Assembly (NCBI RefSeq): GCF_000526155.1
Contig: NZ_JAFN01000001.1
Coordinates: 1,430,501 to 1,494,500, forward strand
Length of the DNA: 64,000 nt
Reading direction: 5' to 3'
From: Deferrisoma camini S3R1
GTDB taxonomy: Bacteria > Desulfobacterota > Deferrisomatia > Deferrisomatales > Deferrisomataceae
Both the position numbers and the translations under genes were made by a program. Under the pieces are notes generated by a model that was not told the DNA's origin, made no database searches, and was given only the letters and a program-made list of their open reading frames with translations. Below are positions 35,913 through 44,571 of this stretch, piece after piece (positions within the stretch are counted from its first letter, which is position 1; each line of letters starts with the position of its first letter).

Positions 35913-38014
35913 CCCAGAACCCTCCGGAGGATCTCGTCTTCCCGTTCCTTGAGGTACAGGGTGTAGGTGCCCAGGGGGTCCACCACCACCGAGAACTCGG
36001 GGGTCACGAAGGTGGTGGTGTTCACCTGCTCGATGATGGCCGGGCCGGCGATGCGGTTGCCGTGCCGCAGCTTCATGCCGTCGTACACCGGTACGTCGGC
36101 GAACCGCTTTTCCCGGGGCAGGTACGCCGACCGGCTGCGTTTGAACGCGGGGGACGGGTCCTCCCCGGCCAGGGGCTCGGGGGCCAGCCGGGGCTTGTCG
36201 GTGCGGCCCACGGTGGTGACGCGCACGTTGATCAGCTCCACCGGGGTGCCCTTCTCGGCCAGGTTGTACCCGTACAGGGCGTCGTGCTGGGGGTGGAACC
36301 GCGCCGCGAACGCCTCGGGGTCGGCGGCCAACGCCTCGTCCCACGGCACCTCCACGCTCACCTCGTGGTACTGGCGCACGTAGCGCAGGTCCAGCACCAC
36401 GTGGGTCTCCACCCGGTCCTCGGGGATGCCCTCCGCGGCGAGCTGCCGGACTCCCTCGTCGCGCATCTCCCGGCACAGGGCCCGGAACCGGTCGCGGTCG
36501 AACTCGTCGAGCCGGGCGGGGTAGCTGCGCACGAAGTCGTGCTTGAGGTCCGAGCGCAGCATGCCGGCCGCGCAGAAGATCGAGCTCTCCCGGGGCACCA
36601 GGATCACCGGGATCCCCAACTCCAGGGCGATCATGCAGGCGTGGTTGGGCCCGGCCCCGCCGGCCGTGACCAGGGGGAAGTCGCGCGGGTCGTACCCGTT
36701 GTTCACCGCGATCTCCCGTACGGCCGCGGCCATGCTCACGTTGATCACGTCGTACATGCCCGCGGCCGCCTCCTCCACCGTGTACCCCAGCTTCCGGGCC
36801 ACGTGCTCGTCGATGGCCCGCCGGGCCGCCTCCAGGTCCAGGGGCATCCGCCCCCCGGCGAAGAACGCCGGATCCAGATAGCCCAGCACCAGGTCCGCGT
36901 CGGTACAGGTGGGAAGCTCCCCCCCCCGGCCGTAACACGCAGGCCCCGGGTCGGCGCCGGCGCTCTGGGGCCCCATCCGCAGCAGCCCCCCCTCGTCGAT
37001 CCAGCCGATGGACCCGCCGCCCGCCCCGATGGTCACCACGTTGAGCATGGGCAGGCTGATCCGAAGCCGGTTGATCGAGCCCTCGGTGGTGGTCAGGGGC
37101 TTGCCGTCCTTGACCAGGGCCACGTCGAAGCTGGTGCCGCCCATGTCGCAGGTGATGCAGTCCTCGTACCCCTGGCCCCGGACGAAAGCGAGCCCGGCCA
37201 CCGGCCCGCCCGCCGGGCCGGAGAGCAGCGTGGTGGCGGGCTTGTCCATGGCCGCCTCGGGGGAGATCACCCCGCCGTTCGACGCCATGATCAGGAGGAT
37301 GCCCTGGTACCTAAGGCCCTCCAGCTTGCGGATCAGGCTTTGGAGATACCGGGTGAGCACCGGGCCCACGTAGGCGTTCAGCGCCGTGGTGGAGACCCGG
37401 TCGTAGAACCGGATCGCCGGGACCACCTCGGTGGACACCGACAGGAACGCCCCGGGCAGCTCGTCGCGCACGATCTCGGCCGCGCGCCGCTCGTGGGCCG
37501 GGTTGGCGAACGCGTTCATGAAGCAGATCGCCACCGCCTCGACCCCCTCGTTGCGGAACTCGGCCAGGGCGGCCCGCACCGACCCCTCGTCCAGGGGCTC
37601 GACCACGTCCCCCTTGTAGTCCACCCGCTCGGCCACCGGCAGCCGCAGGTACCGCTCCACCACGGGCCGGGCGTTGGGGAAGCGGTTGTTGTACTGCTCC
37701 TCCCGGATGCCCCGGCGCATCTCCAGGGCGTCCCGGAACCCCTTGGTGGTGAGGAGCCCGGTCTTGGCCCCGGTGTAGGTGAGGGTGGCGTTGGTGGTGA
37801 CCGTGGTGCCGTGGACGATGGTGCTCACCTGGCCCAGGAACTCCTCGGTCGTGAGCCCCCGGTCCCGGGCCATCTCCTCGATCCCCTGGATCGTGGCGAT
37901 GGACGGGTCCTTGGGCGTGGACAGCACCTTGTAGATGTGGCTGGTCCCGTCCTCCTCGGTGAGCAGGAAGTCGGTGAACGTCCCTCCCACGTCGATCCCG
38001 ATCTTGTACGTCAT
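35909..38014 (-). CDS. hyuA: HyuA-type hydantoinase A subunit (ATP-dependent)
   Basis: A 701-residue ASKHA-fold ATPase subunit. It has the phosphate-binding IGIDVGGTFTDFLLTEEDG at the N-terminus, CDMGGTSFDVALV in the middle and TAGGAGPNHACMIALELG. The family phosphorylates a lactam oxygen so that HyuB can hydrolyse the ring. ATG 38014 has a good ribosome site (AAGGAGC). It is the only HyuA in the window, so it may serve both HyuB copies. A 95 bp ACGATTY heptamer gap separates it from the mutase gene. Confidence 0.92.
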   Translation of the reverse strand: MTYKIGIDVGGTFTDFLLTEEDGTSHIYKVLSTPKDPSIATIQGIEEMARDRGLTTEEFLGQVSTIVHGTTVTTNATLTYTGAKTGLLTTKGFRDALEMRRGIREEQYNNRFPNARPVVERYLRLPVAERVDYKGDVVEPLDEGSVRAALAEFRNEGVEAVAICFMNAFANPAHERRAAEIVRDELPGAFLSVSTEVVPAIRFYDRVSTTALNAYVGPVLTRYLQSLIRKLEGLRYQGILLIMASNGGVISPEAAMDKPATTLLSGPAGGPVAGLAFVRGQGYEDCITCDMGGTSFDVALVKDGKPLTTTEGSINRLRISLPMLNVVTIGAGGGSIGWIDEGGLLRMGPQSAGADPGPACYGRGGELPTCTDADLVLGYLDPAFFAGGRMPLDLEAARRAIDEHVARKLGYTVEEAAAGMYDVINVSMAAAVREIAVNNGYDPRDFPLVTAGGAGPNHACMIALELGIPVILVPRESSIFCAAGMLRSDLKHDFVRSYPARLDEFDRDRFRALCREMRDEGVRQLAAEGIPEDRVETHVVLDLRYVRQYHEVSVEVPWDEALAADPEAFAARFHPQHDALYGYNLAEKGTPVELINVRVTTVGRTDKPRLAPEPLAGEDPSPAFKRSRSAYLPREKRFADVPVYDGMKLRHGNRIAGPAIIEQVNTTTFVTPEFSVVVDPLGTYTLYLKEREDEILRRVLG

Positions 38015-38072
38015 GAGAAAAGCTCCTTGACGGCTGGACAGCCGGAAGGCCGTAGCGGTTCGTCGGCCGGGA

Positions 38073-38107
38073 ACGATCAACGATTCACGATTTACGATTC
38101 ACGGCCC
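38073..38107. repeat. Heptamer array (ACGATTY, 4-5 units)
   Basis: Units ACGATCA, ACGATTC, ACGATTT and ACGATTC follow without interruption. A second array of the same family lies at about 51.61 kb on the other side of the catabolic region. Confidence 0.85.
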
Positions 38108-38109
38108 CT

Positions 38110-39738
38110 TCAAAAGATCCTCGGCTCCTGGAAGGTGCCGAACACCTCGCGGAACACGTCGGCCATCTCGCCCACGGTGCAGTAGGCCCGGCAGCACTCC
38201 ACCAGGGCGGGCATCACGTTCTCGCCCGACCGGGCCACCCGCTCCAGCTCCCGGAGGCTCTGGAGCACCGGATCGGCCGGCCGGGAGCGCTTGAGCTCCT
38301 TGAGCTCCCGGATCTTCTCCTCGGCCCAGGCCTCGTTGTACTCGTGGAGCTCGACCTCCTGCTCCTCCTCGGTGGCGTACTTGTTCACCCCCACCTTCAC
38401 GATCTCGCCGCGCTCCAGGGCGCGCTCGAACTCGTAGGCCTGGCGGGCCAGCTTGCGGTGCACGTAGCCGTTGCTCACGCACTCCACGATCCCGCCCTTG
38501 GACTCGATCTCCTCCATCTCCTCCCAGATCTTCTCCTCCATCTGCTTGGTGAGGGTCTCGACGAAGTACGATCCGGCCAGGGGGTCCACCGTGTCGCGCA
38601 GCCCCACCTCCTCCATCAGGATCTGGCAGGTCCGGAGGCTCAGCAGTGCGGCCCGGGGCGTGGGGATGGTGAACGCCTCGTCGAACGAGCACAGGGCCGT
38701 GGTCTGGGCCCCCGACAGGGCGGCGGCGAGGGCGTAGTAGGCGCCCCGGATGATGTTGTTCTCGGGCTCGGCCTTGGTGAGCCCCGACCCGCCGCCGGCG
38801 AACAGGCCCCGCAGCCACAGGTTCCGGGGGTTCTTGACCTTGTACTTCTCCTTCAGGTTCGTGGCCCACACCTTCCGCCCCGCCCGGAACTTTGCGACCT
38901 GCTCCCAGAGGTTGCCGAAGATGTTGAAGTTGAAGCTGAACCGGCCCACGAACTCGTCGGGCTCGTACCCCCGCCGCACCACCTCGTCGATGTAGGCGTT
39001 GGCGATCAGGAAGGCGTAGGCCATCTCCTGGGCCGGGGTGGCTCCCGACTCCCGGATGTGGTAGCCGCACACGCTCACCGGGTTGGTGCGGGGCATCGCC
39101 TTGATCGAGTACTCGATGGTGTCCCCGATCAGCCGGATCGCCGGCTCCAGGGGGTAGATCCAGGCGCCCCGGCCGATCACCTCCTTGAGGATGTCGTTCT
39201 GGGGGGTGGCCGAGATCTTGGTGCGGTCGAACCCCAGCTTCTCGCCCACCGCCTGGTACATGGCCAGCATCACCGAGGCCACGGCGTTGATCGTGAGCCC
39301 CGCGCCCACCCGGTGCAGGTCGATGCCGTCGAAGGCGATCTCGAAGTCCCGCAGGCTGTCCACGGCCATGCCCACCCGGCCCACCTCGCCCTCGGCCATG
39401 GGGTGATCCGAGTCGAGGCCCATCTGGGTGGGCAGATCGAAGGCCACGTTCAGGCCCGTCTGGCCGTGGGAGATCATCAGCTTGAACCGCTCGTTGGTCT
39501 CCCTGGGCGTGCCGAACCCCGTGTACTGGCGGGTCGTCCACTCGCGGGTCCGGTACCCCTGGGGGAAGATGTTCCGGGTGAACGGGAACTGCCCGGGCTC
39601 CCCCAGGTCCTTCTGGTAGTCGAACCCGATCGCCTCCAGGTCCTCGGGCCCGTACTTGGGCTTCACGTGGATCCCGGAGGGCAGGATCACGTCCAGGATC
39701 ACGTCCTTTTCGTCTCGGATGTACTTCGCAACGTCCAT
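38110..39738 (-). CDS. Adenosylcobalamin-dependent acyl-CoA mutase, large (catalytic) subunit
   Basis: A 542-residue TIM-barrel mutase without the C-terminal B12 domain, which is encoded separately at 40061. It has GQTGLNVAFDLPTQMGLDSD and SFNFNIFGNLWEQ. At the two positions that distinguish mutase types it keeps Tyr (RQYTGFGT) and Arg (KEVIGRGAW), as in methylmalonyl-CoA mutase, so the substrate should carry a free carboxylate. In this cluster the fitting reaction is (2-aminophenyl)succinyl-CoA to (2-aminobenzyl)malonyl-CoA. Ordinary methylmalonyl-CoA mutation remains possible. Confidence 0.9.
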   Translation of the reverse strand: MDVAKYIRDEKDVILDVILPSGIHVKPKYGPEDLEAIGFDYQKDLGEPGQFPFTRNIFPQGYRTREWTTRQYTGFGTPRETNERFKLMISHGQTGLNVAFDLPTQMGLDSDHPMAEGEVGRVGMAVDSLRDFEIAFDGIDLHRVGAGLTINAVASVMLAMYQAVGEKLGFDRTKISATPQNDILKEVIGRGAWIYPLEPAIRLIGDTIEYSIKAMPRTNPVSVCGYHIRESGATPAQEMAYAFLIANAYIDEVVRRGYEPDEFVGRFSFNFNIFGNLWEQVAKFRAGRKVWATNLKEKYKVKNPRNLWLRGLFAGGGSGLTKAEPENNIIRGAYYALAAALSGAQTTALCSFDEAFTIPTPRAALLSLRTCQILMEEVGLRDTVDPLAGSYFVETLTKQMEEKIWEEMEEIESKGGIVECVSNGYVHRKLARQAYEFERALERGEIVKVGVNKYATEEEQEVELHEYNEAWAEEKIRELKELKRSRPADPVLQSLRELERVARSGENVMPALVECCRAYCTVGEMADVFREVFGTFQEPRIF

Positions 39739-40060
39739 GGGGCCTCCGTTTGGTAGGCTGGAAAGCTGGAAGGCTGGAAGGCTAGGAAGCCCTTTGTCTC
39801 CGGCCTGCTGCCGGACCTTCACATGTGGCGGCTGGTGTCATGCTCAGCAAGTTCGTGCATTCCCCGAGGGGGTGGGGCTAGGGGCCCCTCCTTCGCTGAA
39901 CGGCCTCGCAGGGGCCGCCTCGGCGCGGTCCGCTGCGGCGCGTGAGAGCACGCGCCGCGGCCGCTCCCCTGGCGCCGGGCGGCCCTGGCTGCTCGGCCGT
40001 CGCGCTTCGTCGGAGCCCCCAGCCCCCCTGGGAACCCCGCGAAATTTCCGAAACACCACA
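39739..40060. repeat. Octamer array and element B copy
   Basis: GGCTGGAA-type octamers lie at about 39758-39795. Element B (161 bp) lies at 39868-40028, with ends GGGGGTGGGGCTAGGGGC and GCCCCCAGCCCCCC that pair. It splits the two mutase subunit genes. An inverted copy lies at 44351-44513. Confidence 0.87.
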
Positions 40061-40456
40061 CTACGCACCGCACCGCTCCTGGATGAACCGCACGGTCTCG
40101 TCCAGGGGGGTGCCCCCGGGGAAGATGCCCTCCACTCCCAGCGCCCGAAGGGCTTCGAAGTCCTTCTTGGGGATCACGCCTCCCACGATCACCACCTTGT
40201 CCTGAGCGCCCTTCTCCTTGAGCAGAGCGGTCAGCTTGCGGCAGATCGGCAGGTGGCCGCCGGTCATGACGGACAGCCCGATCACGTCCACGTCCTCCTG
40301 GATGGCGGTCTGCACGATCGCCTCCACGCTTTGGTGGAGCCCCGTGTAGATCACCTCCATCCCGGCCTCCTGGAGCGCGTGGGCCACCACCTTGGCCCCC
40401 CGGTCGTGGCCGTCCAGCCCGGGCTTCGCAACCAGCACCTTGATCTTTCGCGCCAT
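40061..40456 (-). CDS. Cobalamin-binding mutase small subunit
   Basis: A 131-residue stand-alone B12-binding domain. The signature DGHDRGAK (DxHxxG, His ligand to cobalt) is at about 15-22, followed by GLSVMTGGHLP and VVIVGGVIPKKD. It completes the mutase with the 38110 gene. The two genes are separated by element B rather than adjacent, which is unusual. Good Gly-rich base-off cobalamin motifs leave little doubt on family. Confidence 0.94.
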   Translation of the reverse strand: MARKIKVLVAKPGLDGHDRGAKVVAHALQEAGMEVIYTGLHQSVEAIVQTAIQEDVDVIGLSVMTGGHLPICRKLTALLKEKGAQDKVVIVGGVIPKKDFEALRALGVEGIFPGGTPLDETVRFIQERCGA

Positions 40457-40481
40457 GGTCGGGTCTCCTACAGAGCGGTTT

Positions 40482-40600
40482 TTGGTCTTTCGTCGTTCGT
40501 CGCAGGTCGCTGGTCGTTCGTCGTTCTCCGTCCAGACCGTGGGTGTGTCTTCGCGTCGCGACGTCCGCGCGTTCGCACGTCCGAACGTCCTAACCGTACC
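40482..40600. repeat. Heptamer (TTCGTCG) and octamer (AACGTCCT) arrays
   Basis: Seven-bp units TTGGTCT, TTCGTCG, TTCGTCG, CAGGTCG, CTGGTCG and TTCGTCG span 40482-40523. Eight-bp units of the CACGTCCG/AACGTCCT type span about 40560-40600 and supply the TAG stop of the ferredoxin gene. Confidence 0.82.
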
Positions 40601-40868
40601 GGTACCTCACCCCGTATCCCCCCCGGGGGTACCGCCAGGTGAGAGCCCCTTCGCGGCACGCCACGAGGCAGGTGCCGCACTCCAGGCACCCCGCGAACTC
40701 CACCGTCATCCGGTCCGACTCCTCGTTCCACTCGTACAGGGCGGCCGGGCAGACCCGCACGCAGTAGCGCTCGCGGCACCGGGCCCGGCACACCTCGGCG
40801 TCGATCTGAATGTGGCTCTGCTCGTCGTGCCGGAACGCGTTCTTCGTGAGCTTTTCGTCGACGGTCAT
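40590..40868 (-). CDS. fixX: FixX-like ferredoxin
   Basis: A 92-residue ferredoxin. The C-terminal CLECGTCLVACREGAL holds one 4Fe-4S motif with a CP in VCPAALYEW; further Cys in CRARCRERYC are typical of FixX. It transfers electrons to or from the FixC flavoprotein in the EtfAB-FixCX complex. The stop is read from an octamer array. Confidence 0.9.
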   Translation of the reverse strand: MTVDEKLTKNAFRHDEQSHIQIDAEVCRARCRERYCVRVCPAALYEWNEESDRMTVEFAGCLECGTCLVACREGALTWRYPRGGYGVRYRYG

Positions 40869-40876
40869 GGGGGGCT

Positions 40877-41005
40877 CGTGAATCGTGAATCGTCAATCGT
40901 GAATGGTTGGGTCGTCGGTCTCCGGTCTTCGGTCTCCGGTCGTCGGTGGCACCAAACGTCCTCCCGTCCTAACGTCCTAACGTCCCAACGTCCCAACGTC
41001 CCAGC
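40877..41005. repeat. Compound array: CGTGAAT heptamers, TCTTCGG heptamers, AACGTCCY octamers
   Basis: About 130 bp of three tandem families in sequence: CGTGAAT x4, TCKYCGG x5-6, then AACGTCCT/AACGTCCC x6. The last family codes the final residues (GRWDVGTLGR) and TAG stop of fixC. Confidence 0.9.
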
Positions 41006-42282
41006 CCCCGTGCCTTCCACCAGAACCGGGCGTCCCGGCGGTTGAGGGCGGTTCGCCGGAGGAATCCCCATACCAGGGAACCGAGGGGCTCGGGCGCGTC
41101 CTTTCCCAGCCGGACCAGCCGGCCCACCAGCTCGGCCACCTCCCTGGGGTACCGGTCGAACAGGTCGGGGTTGGACAGGAGCGCCGGCATGTCCCGGTAG
41201 GCCTCCAGGTACCTCCACACGAAGCTCTGGCGCAGCCGCCGCAGGTACCCCGACAGCCCCACCGCCGAGTAGTCGTCCGCCTCCCGGGCCTCCAGCACGG
41301 CCTCGGCCGCCATGCGGCCGCTCGCCACGGCAAACTCCATGCCCCGCACCGTGTACCCCATGTTCAGGGCCAGCCCCGCGGCGTCGCCCGCCAGCAGGAT
41401 GCCGTCGTCCAGGATCCGCCCCACCCCCCCCAGGCCGGTCTCGGGGATCAGGTGGGCCGAGTACTCCAGGAGCTCCCCACCTTGGAGGAGCCTTCGGACC
41501 CGCGGGTGGCGCTTGAACGCCTCGAGGATCTCGGGGGCCTTTTCCCGACCGCCGTCCTCCATGAGATCGTGCACCCCCATCACCACGCCCACCGACACCG
41601 AGTCGCGGTTCGTGTACACGAACCCCCCGCCCATCCGGCCGCCCGTGAACGAGCCCACGAACAGCTCCGCCGCCCCTTCGCCCGGCTCCAGGTTGAACCG
41701 GTCCTCGATGGTGCCCGGCGGAAGCCCGATCACCTCCTTCACGCCCACGGCCACGGCCTTGGGCTCGGGCACCTGCCGGAGGCCGGCGGCCTGGCCCACG
41801 AACGAGAGCACGCCGTCGCACCCGATCACCACGTGGGCCGGGATCTCCTCGCCGTCCACCCGGACCCCGGCCACCCGTCCGTCCTCGCGCAGCAGCTCGG
41901 CCACGGGCTTCTCCGGGATCACGAACGCCCCCATGCCCATGACCCGCTCGCCAAGCCAGGCGTCGAGCCGGCCCCGGAGCACGGTGTAGCTCTGGGGCAC
42001 CTCACCGCCGAGGGCCGGGTCGATGTACTCCATCCGCACGGCCCGGTCGCCGTCCACCAGGGTCCAGGCCTCGCGGGTCACGGCCCGCTCCCACGGGGCG
42101 TCCTGCCACCGCTCCACCACGTCGCGGATGGGCCCCACGTACATCCGGCCGCCGGTCACGTTCTTGGTGCCGGGCCCGTCGCCCCGCTCCAGCACCACCA
42201 CCTGGAGCCCGGCCTCGGCCAGCCGTTCGGCCGCGGCCAGCCCGGCCAAGCCCGCGCCCACGATCACGGCATCCATCTTCAT
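40969..42282 (-). CDS. fixC: FixC-like electron-transfer flavoprotein:quinone oxidoreductase
   Basis: A 437-residue FAD oxidoreductase. The dinucleotide motif is DAVIVGAGLAGLAAAERLAE and a second FAD motif is GILLAGDAAGLALNMGYTVR. FixC accepts electrons from EtfAB and passes them to FixX/quinone; FixABCX complexes can bifurcate electrons between NADH, quinone and ferredoxin. ATG 42282 is used because GGAGG lies 7 bp upstream. The C-terminus runs into an octamer array and may be lengthened by it. Confidence 0.9.
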   Translation of the reverse strand: MKMDAVIVGAGLAGLAAAERLAEAGLQVVVLERGDGPGTKNVTGGRMYVGPIRDVVERWQDAPWERAVTREAWTLVDGDRAVRMEYIDPALGGEVPQSYTVLRGRLDAWLGERVMGMGAFVIPEKPVAELLREDGRVAGVRVDGEEIPAHVVIGCDGVLSFVGQAAGLRQVPEPKAVAVGVKEVIGLPPGTIEDRFNLEPGEGAAELFVGSFTGGRMGGGFVYTNRDSVSVGVVMGVHDLMEDGGREKAPEILEAFKRHPRVRRLLQGGELLEYSAHLIPETGLGGVGRILDDGILLAGDAAGLALNMGYTVRGMEFAVASGRMAAEAVLEAREADDYSAVGLSGYLRRLRQSFVWRYLEAYRDMPALLSNPDLFDRYPREVAELVGRLVRLGKDAPEPLGSLVWGFLRRTALNRRDARFWWKARGLGRWDVGTLGR

Positions 42283-42358
42283 GGGCACGCCTCCTGCGGC
42301 TGGAAGGCTGGAAGGCGAGAAAGCCGGAAAGGGGAGCGCGCCCGGTTGAGGGGTGCTG

Positions 42359-43312
42359 TCACGTCCGGGCCTCCCGGATCGCCCGGGTCAGGGCGGGCAG
42401 CACTTGGAGCGCGTCGCCCACGATGCCGTAGTCCGCGTAGCGGAAGATCGGGGCGTTGGGGTCGCTGTTGATGGCCACCACCACCTTGGAGGTGTCCATG
42501 CCCATGGTGTGGTGCACCGCGCCGGAGATGCCGGCAGCCACGTACAGGGCCGGCGACACGGTCTTGCCCGATTTGCCCACCTGGATCGCGTGGTCGGCCC
42601 AGCCGGCGTCCACCACGGCCCGGCTCACTCCCACGGCCCCACCCAGGGCGTCGGCGAGCTCCTCCAGGAGCCTCAGGTTCTCCGGCCCCTTCAGGCCCCG
42701 GCCTCCGCTCACCACCACCTGGGCCTCGGTCAGGGGCACCCGTTCCGACTCCCGGCCGGTCCGCTCCAGCACCTCGGCCCTCTGAGCCGCCGGCTCCACG
42801 GACACGGTCTCCACCCGGGTCGTCAGGTCGGCCGGCGTTTCCGGATCGAAGCTGTTGGGCCGAAACGCCGCCAGTACCCGGCGGCCGGTCAGGCCGAGCC
42901 ACTGGTAGGCCTTGCCCCCGCACACCGGCCGCAGGAGCCGCAGCCCTCCGTCTCCGGCCTCCAGCGCCAGGGCGTTGGTGACCGCGTTCCATCCGAGCCG
43001 GGCCGCCACCCGGGGCAGCACGTCACGGGTGCGCGGCCCCTCAGGCCACAGGACCAGGTCCGGGGCCTGGTCGCCCAGCACCCGGGCCAGGGCGTCCACC
43101 CAGGGATCTGCGGCGTAGCCGGCAGGCCCCTCCACCTTGAGCAGCCGGTGTACCGTTCCCTGTAGGGCCTCGGCCGGCCCTGCCTCGTCGCCCACGGCCA
43201 CGGCCGTGACCTCTGCACCTTCGCCCCCCACCCGCCGGGCCTGGGCCGCGAGCTCGCGGACCGCCCGCCGCAGCCCCTCGCCTTCTGCCTCGCACACCAC
43301 CCAGATCTGCAT
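42359..43312 (-). CDS. fixB: Electron transfer flavoprotein alpha subunit (FixB)
   Basis: A 317-residue ETF alpha subunit. The C-terminal FAD domain has GRGLKGPENLRLLEEL, QVGKSGKTVSPALY and AINSDPNAPIFRYADYGIVG. It forms a heterodimer with EtfB (17 bp upstream). It may take electrons from the acyl-CoA dehydrogenase next door or form a FixABCX complex. The N-terminal half lacks an extra ferredoxin domain. Octamer-type GGCTGGAA repeats lie before fixC. Confidence 0.92.
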   Translation of the reverse strand: MQIWVVCEAEGEGLRRAVRELAAQARRVGGEGAEVTAVAVGDEAGPAEALQGTVHRLLKVEGPAGYAADPWVDALARVLGDQAPDLVLWPEGPRTRDVLPRVAARLGWNAVTNALALEAGDGGLRLLRPVCGGKAYQWLGLTGRRVLAAFRPNSFDPETPADLTTRVETVSVEPAAQRAEVLERTGRESERVPLTEAQVVVSGGRGLKGPENLRLLEELADALGGAVGVSRAVVDAGWADHAIQVGKSGKTVSPALYVAAGISGAVHHTMGMDTSKVVVAINSDPNAPIFRYADYGIVGDALQVLPALTRAIREART

Positions 43313-43329
43313 GGGAACCTCCTCCCAGC

Positions 43330-44079
43330 CTAAATCACCCTCGCCTCGTCCCTCAGGAGCCGCACCAACTCGGCCGCGGCCTCCTCGGGCTCGCCCTGGA
43401 TCATGCGGACCTCGGGCCGGCTGCGCGGCCCCTGGAAGCCCTGGGACGGCAAAGGTTCCACCGCCTCCACCCCCAGATCGGCCAGGGACACGGCCGGGAT
43501 CTGGGCCCGCATCGCCTTCATCAGGCCCATCACCTGGGGCACCCGGGGCTCGTACCACCCCTTCTCCGCGGTGAGCAGGGCGGGCAGGGGCACCCGGAGG
43601 GTCTCCCGGCCGTCGGCCTCCCGCGTCACCACCAGGCTCCCGTCCTCCGCCTGGCATCCCACCACCCCGGTCACGCAGGGCACGCCCAGCACCTCGGCCA
43701 CCATCGGCCCGACCAGGCCGGCCTCGGTGTCGGTGCCCTGCTTTCCGGCCAGGACCAGGTCGAACCCCTCCTTGGCCACGGCCGCCGCAAGGGCCCGGGC
43801 CACGGTAAGGGGATCCGCCCCTTCGAGGGCCGGGTCCTCCAGCCGCACGGCCGCGTCCGCGCCCATGGCCAGGGCCCGGCGCAGGGCCTCGAGCCCCGTG
43901 CCCACCGCCACCACCCGCCCGCCGGCGGCCTGCTTGAGCTGCAGGGCGGCCTCGACCGCGATCTCGTCGAAGAAGTTCAGGACCCGCTTGGGCTCCACCT
44001 CGAGCCCCGAGCCGTCGCCGGTCACCTGGACCCGCGCCTCCAGATCGGGGACCTCTTTCACGAGCACGGCGATGTTCAT
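43330..44079 (-). CDS. fixA: Electron transfer flavoprotein beta subunit (FixA)
   Basis: A 249-residue ETF beta subunit. It has NFFDEIAVEAALQLK and LVLAGKQGTDTEAGLVGPMV, the AMP/FAD-binding segment of bifurcating FixA proteins. First gene of the fix block, preceded by repeat elements C and B. With FixB, FixC and FixX it forms a four-subunit electron-transfer system, most likely serving the acyl-CoA dehydrogenation or molybdenum-enzyme electrons. Confidence 0.93.
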   Translation of the reverse strand: MNIAVLVKEVPDLEARVQVTGDGSGLEVEPKRVLNFFDEIAVEAALQLKQAAGGRVVAVGTGLEALRRALAMGADAAVRLEDPALEGADPLTVARALAAAVAKEGFDLVLAGKQGTDTEAGLVGPMVAEVLGVPCVTGVVGCQAEDGSLVVTREADGRETLRVPLPALLTAEKGWYEPRVPQVMGLMKAMRAQIPAVSLADLGVEAVEPLPSQGFQGPRSRPEVRMIQGEPEEAAAELVRLLRDEARVI

Positions 44080-44571
44080 GACGACTCCTTTTTCGTAGCT
44101 CGGCGGCCGGGCTGCTAGGCGGCCGGGCGGCTTCGTCTGCCGGGGCCCTCGCTCCCCCTTACCTGTGGAAGCGGCCTCCAGCTCCTCGACGGGCCTTCCG
44201 GCCCGGGATCGCGACCGGGAGGTCGCTCCTACTCACGGCGGCCCCGGGCAAGCCGCCGGCCCCGGCGCCCTCCAGCCTCCCGGCCTCCCAGCTTTCTAGC
44301 CTTCCAGCCTTCTAGTGCTCCGTTTCGCAAAAACGTATGCGGATTGCGTCGGTGGGGCTGGGGGCTCCGACGAAGCGCGACGGCCGAGCAGCCCGGGCCG
44401 CCCGGCGCCAGGGGAGCGGCCGCGGCGCGTGCCCTCACGCGCCGCAGCGGACCGCGCCGAGGCGGCCCCTGCGAGGCCGTTCAGCGAAGGAGGGGCCCCC
44501 AGCCCCACCCCCTGGGAAAACCACGGGATTTCGGAAACGCTACACTAGCGGGCCGAAGGCCCCAGCCCCGA
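44080..44571. repeat. Octamers, REP-like element C and inverted element B
   Basis: GGGCGGCT octamers lie at about 44100-44135. Element C is at 44162-44238 (inverted relative to the copy at 53.08 kb). GGCCTCCC/AGCTTTCT octamer-type repeats are at about 44265-44315. Element B (163 bp, 44351-44513) has paired ends GGTGGGGCTGGGGGC and GCCCCCAGCCCCACC. No gene is seen in these 492 bp. Confidence 0.87.

Noticed and set aside
39868-40028. Element B considered as an insertion sequence
   Set aside because: At 161-163 bp it cannot encode a transposase. A MITE remains possible, but no target-site duplication could be recognised by eye.
40877-41005. Tandem arrays considered as a CRISPR array
   Set aside because: The units are 7-8 bp and contiguous, with no spacers of constant length, no 24-40 bp repeats and no cas genes.
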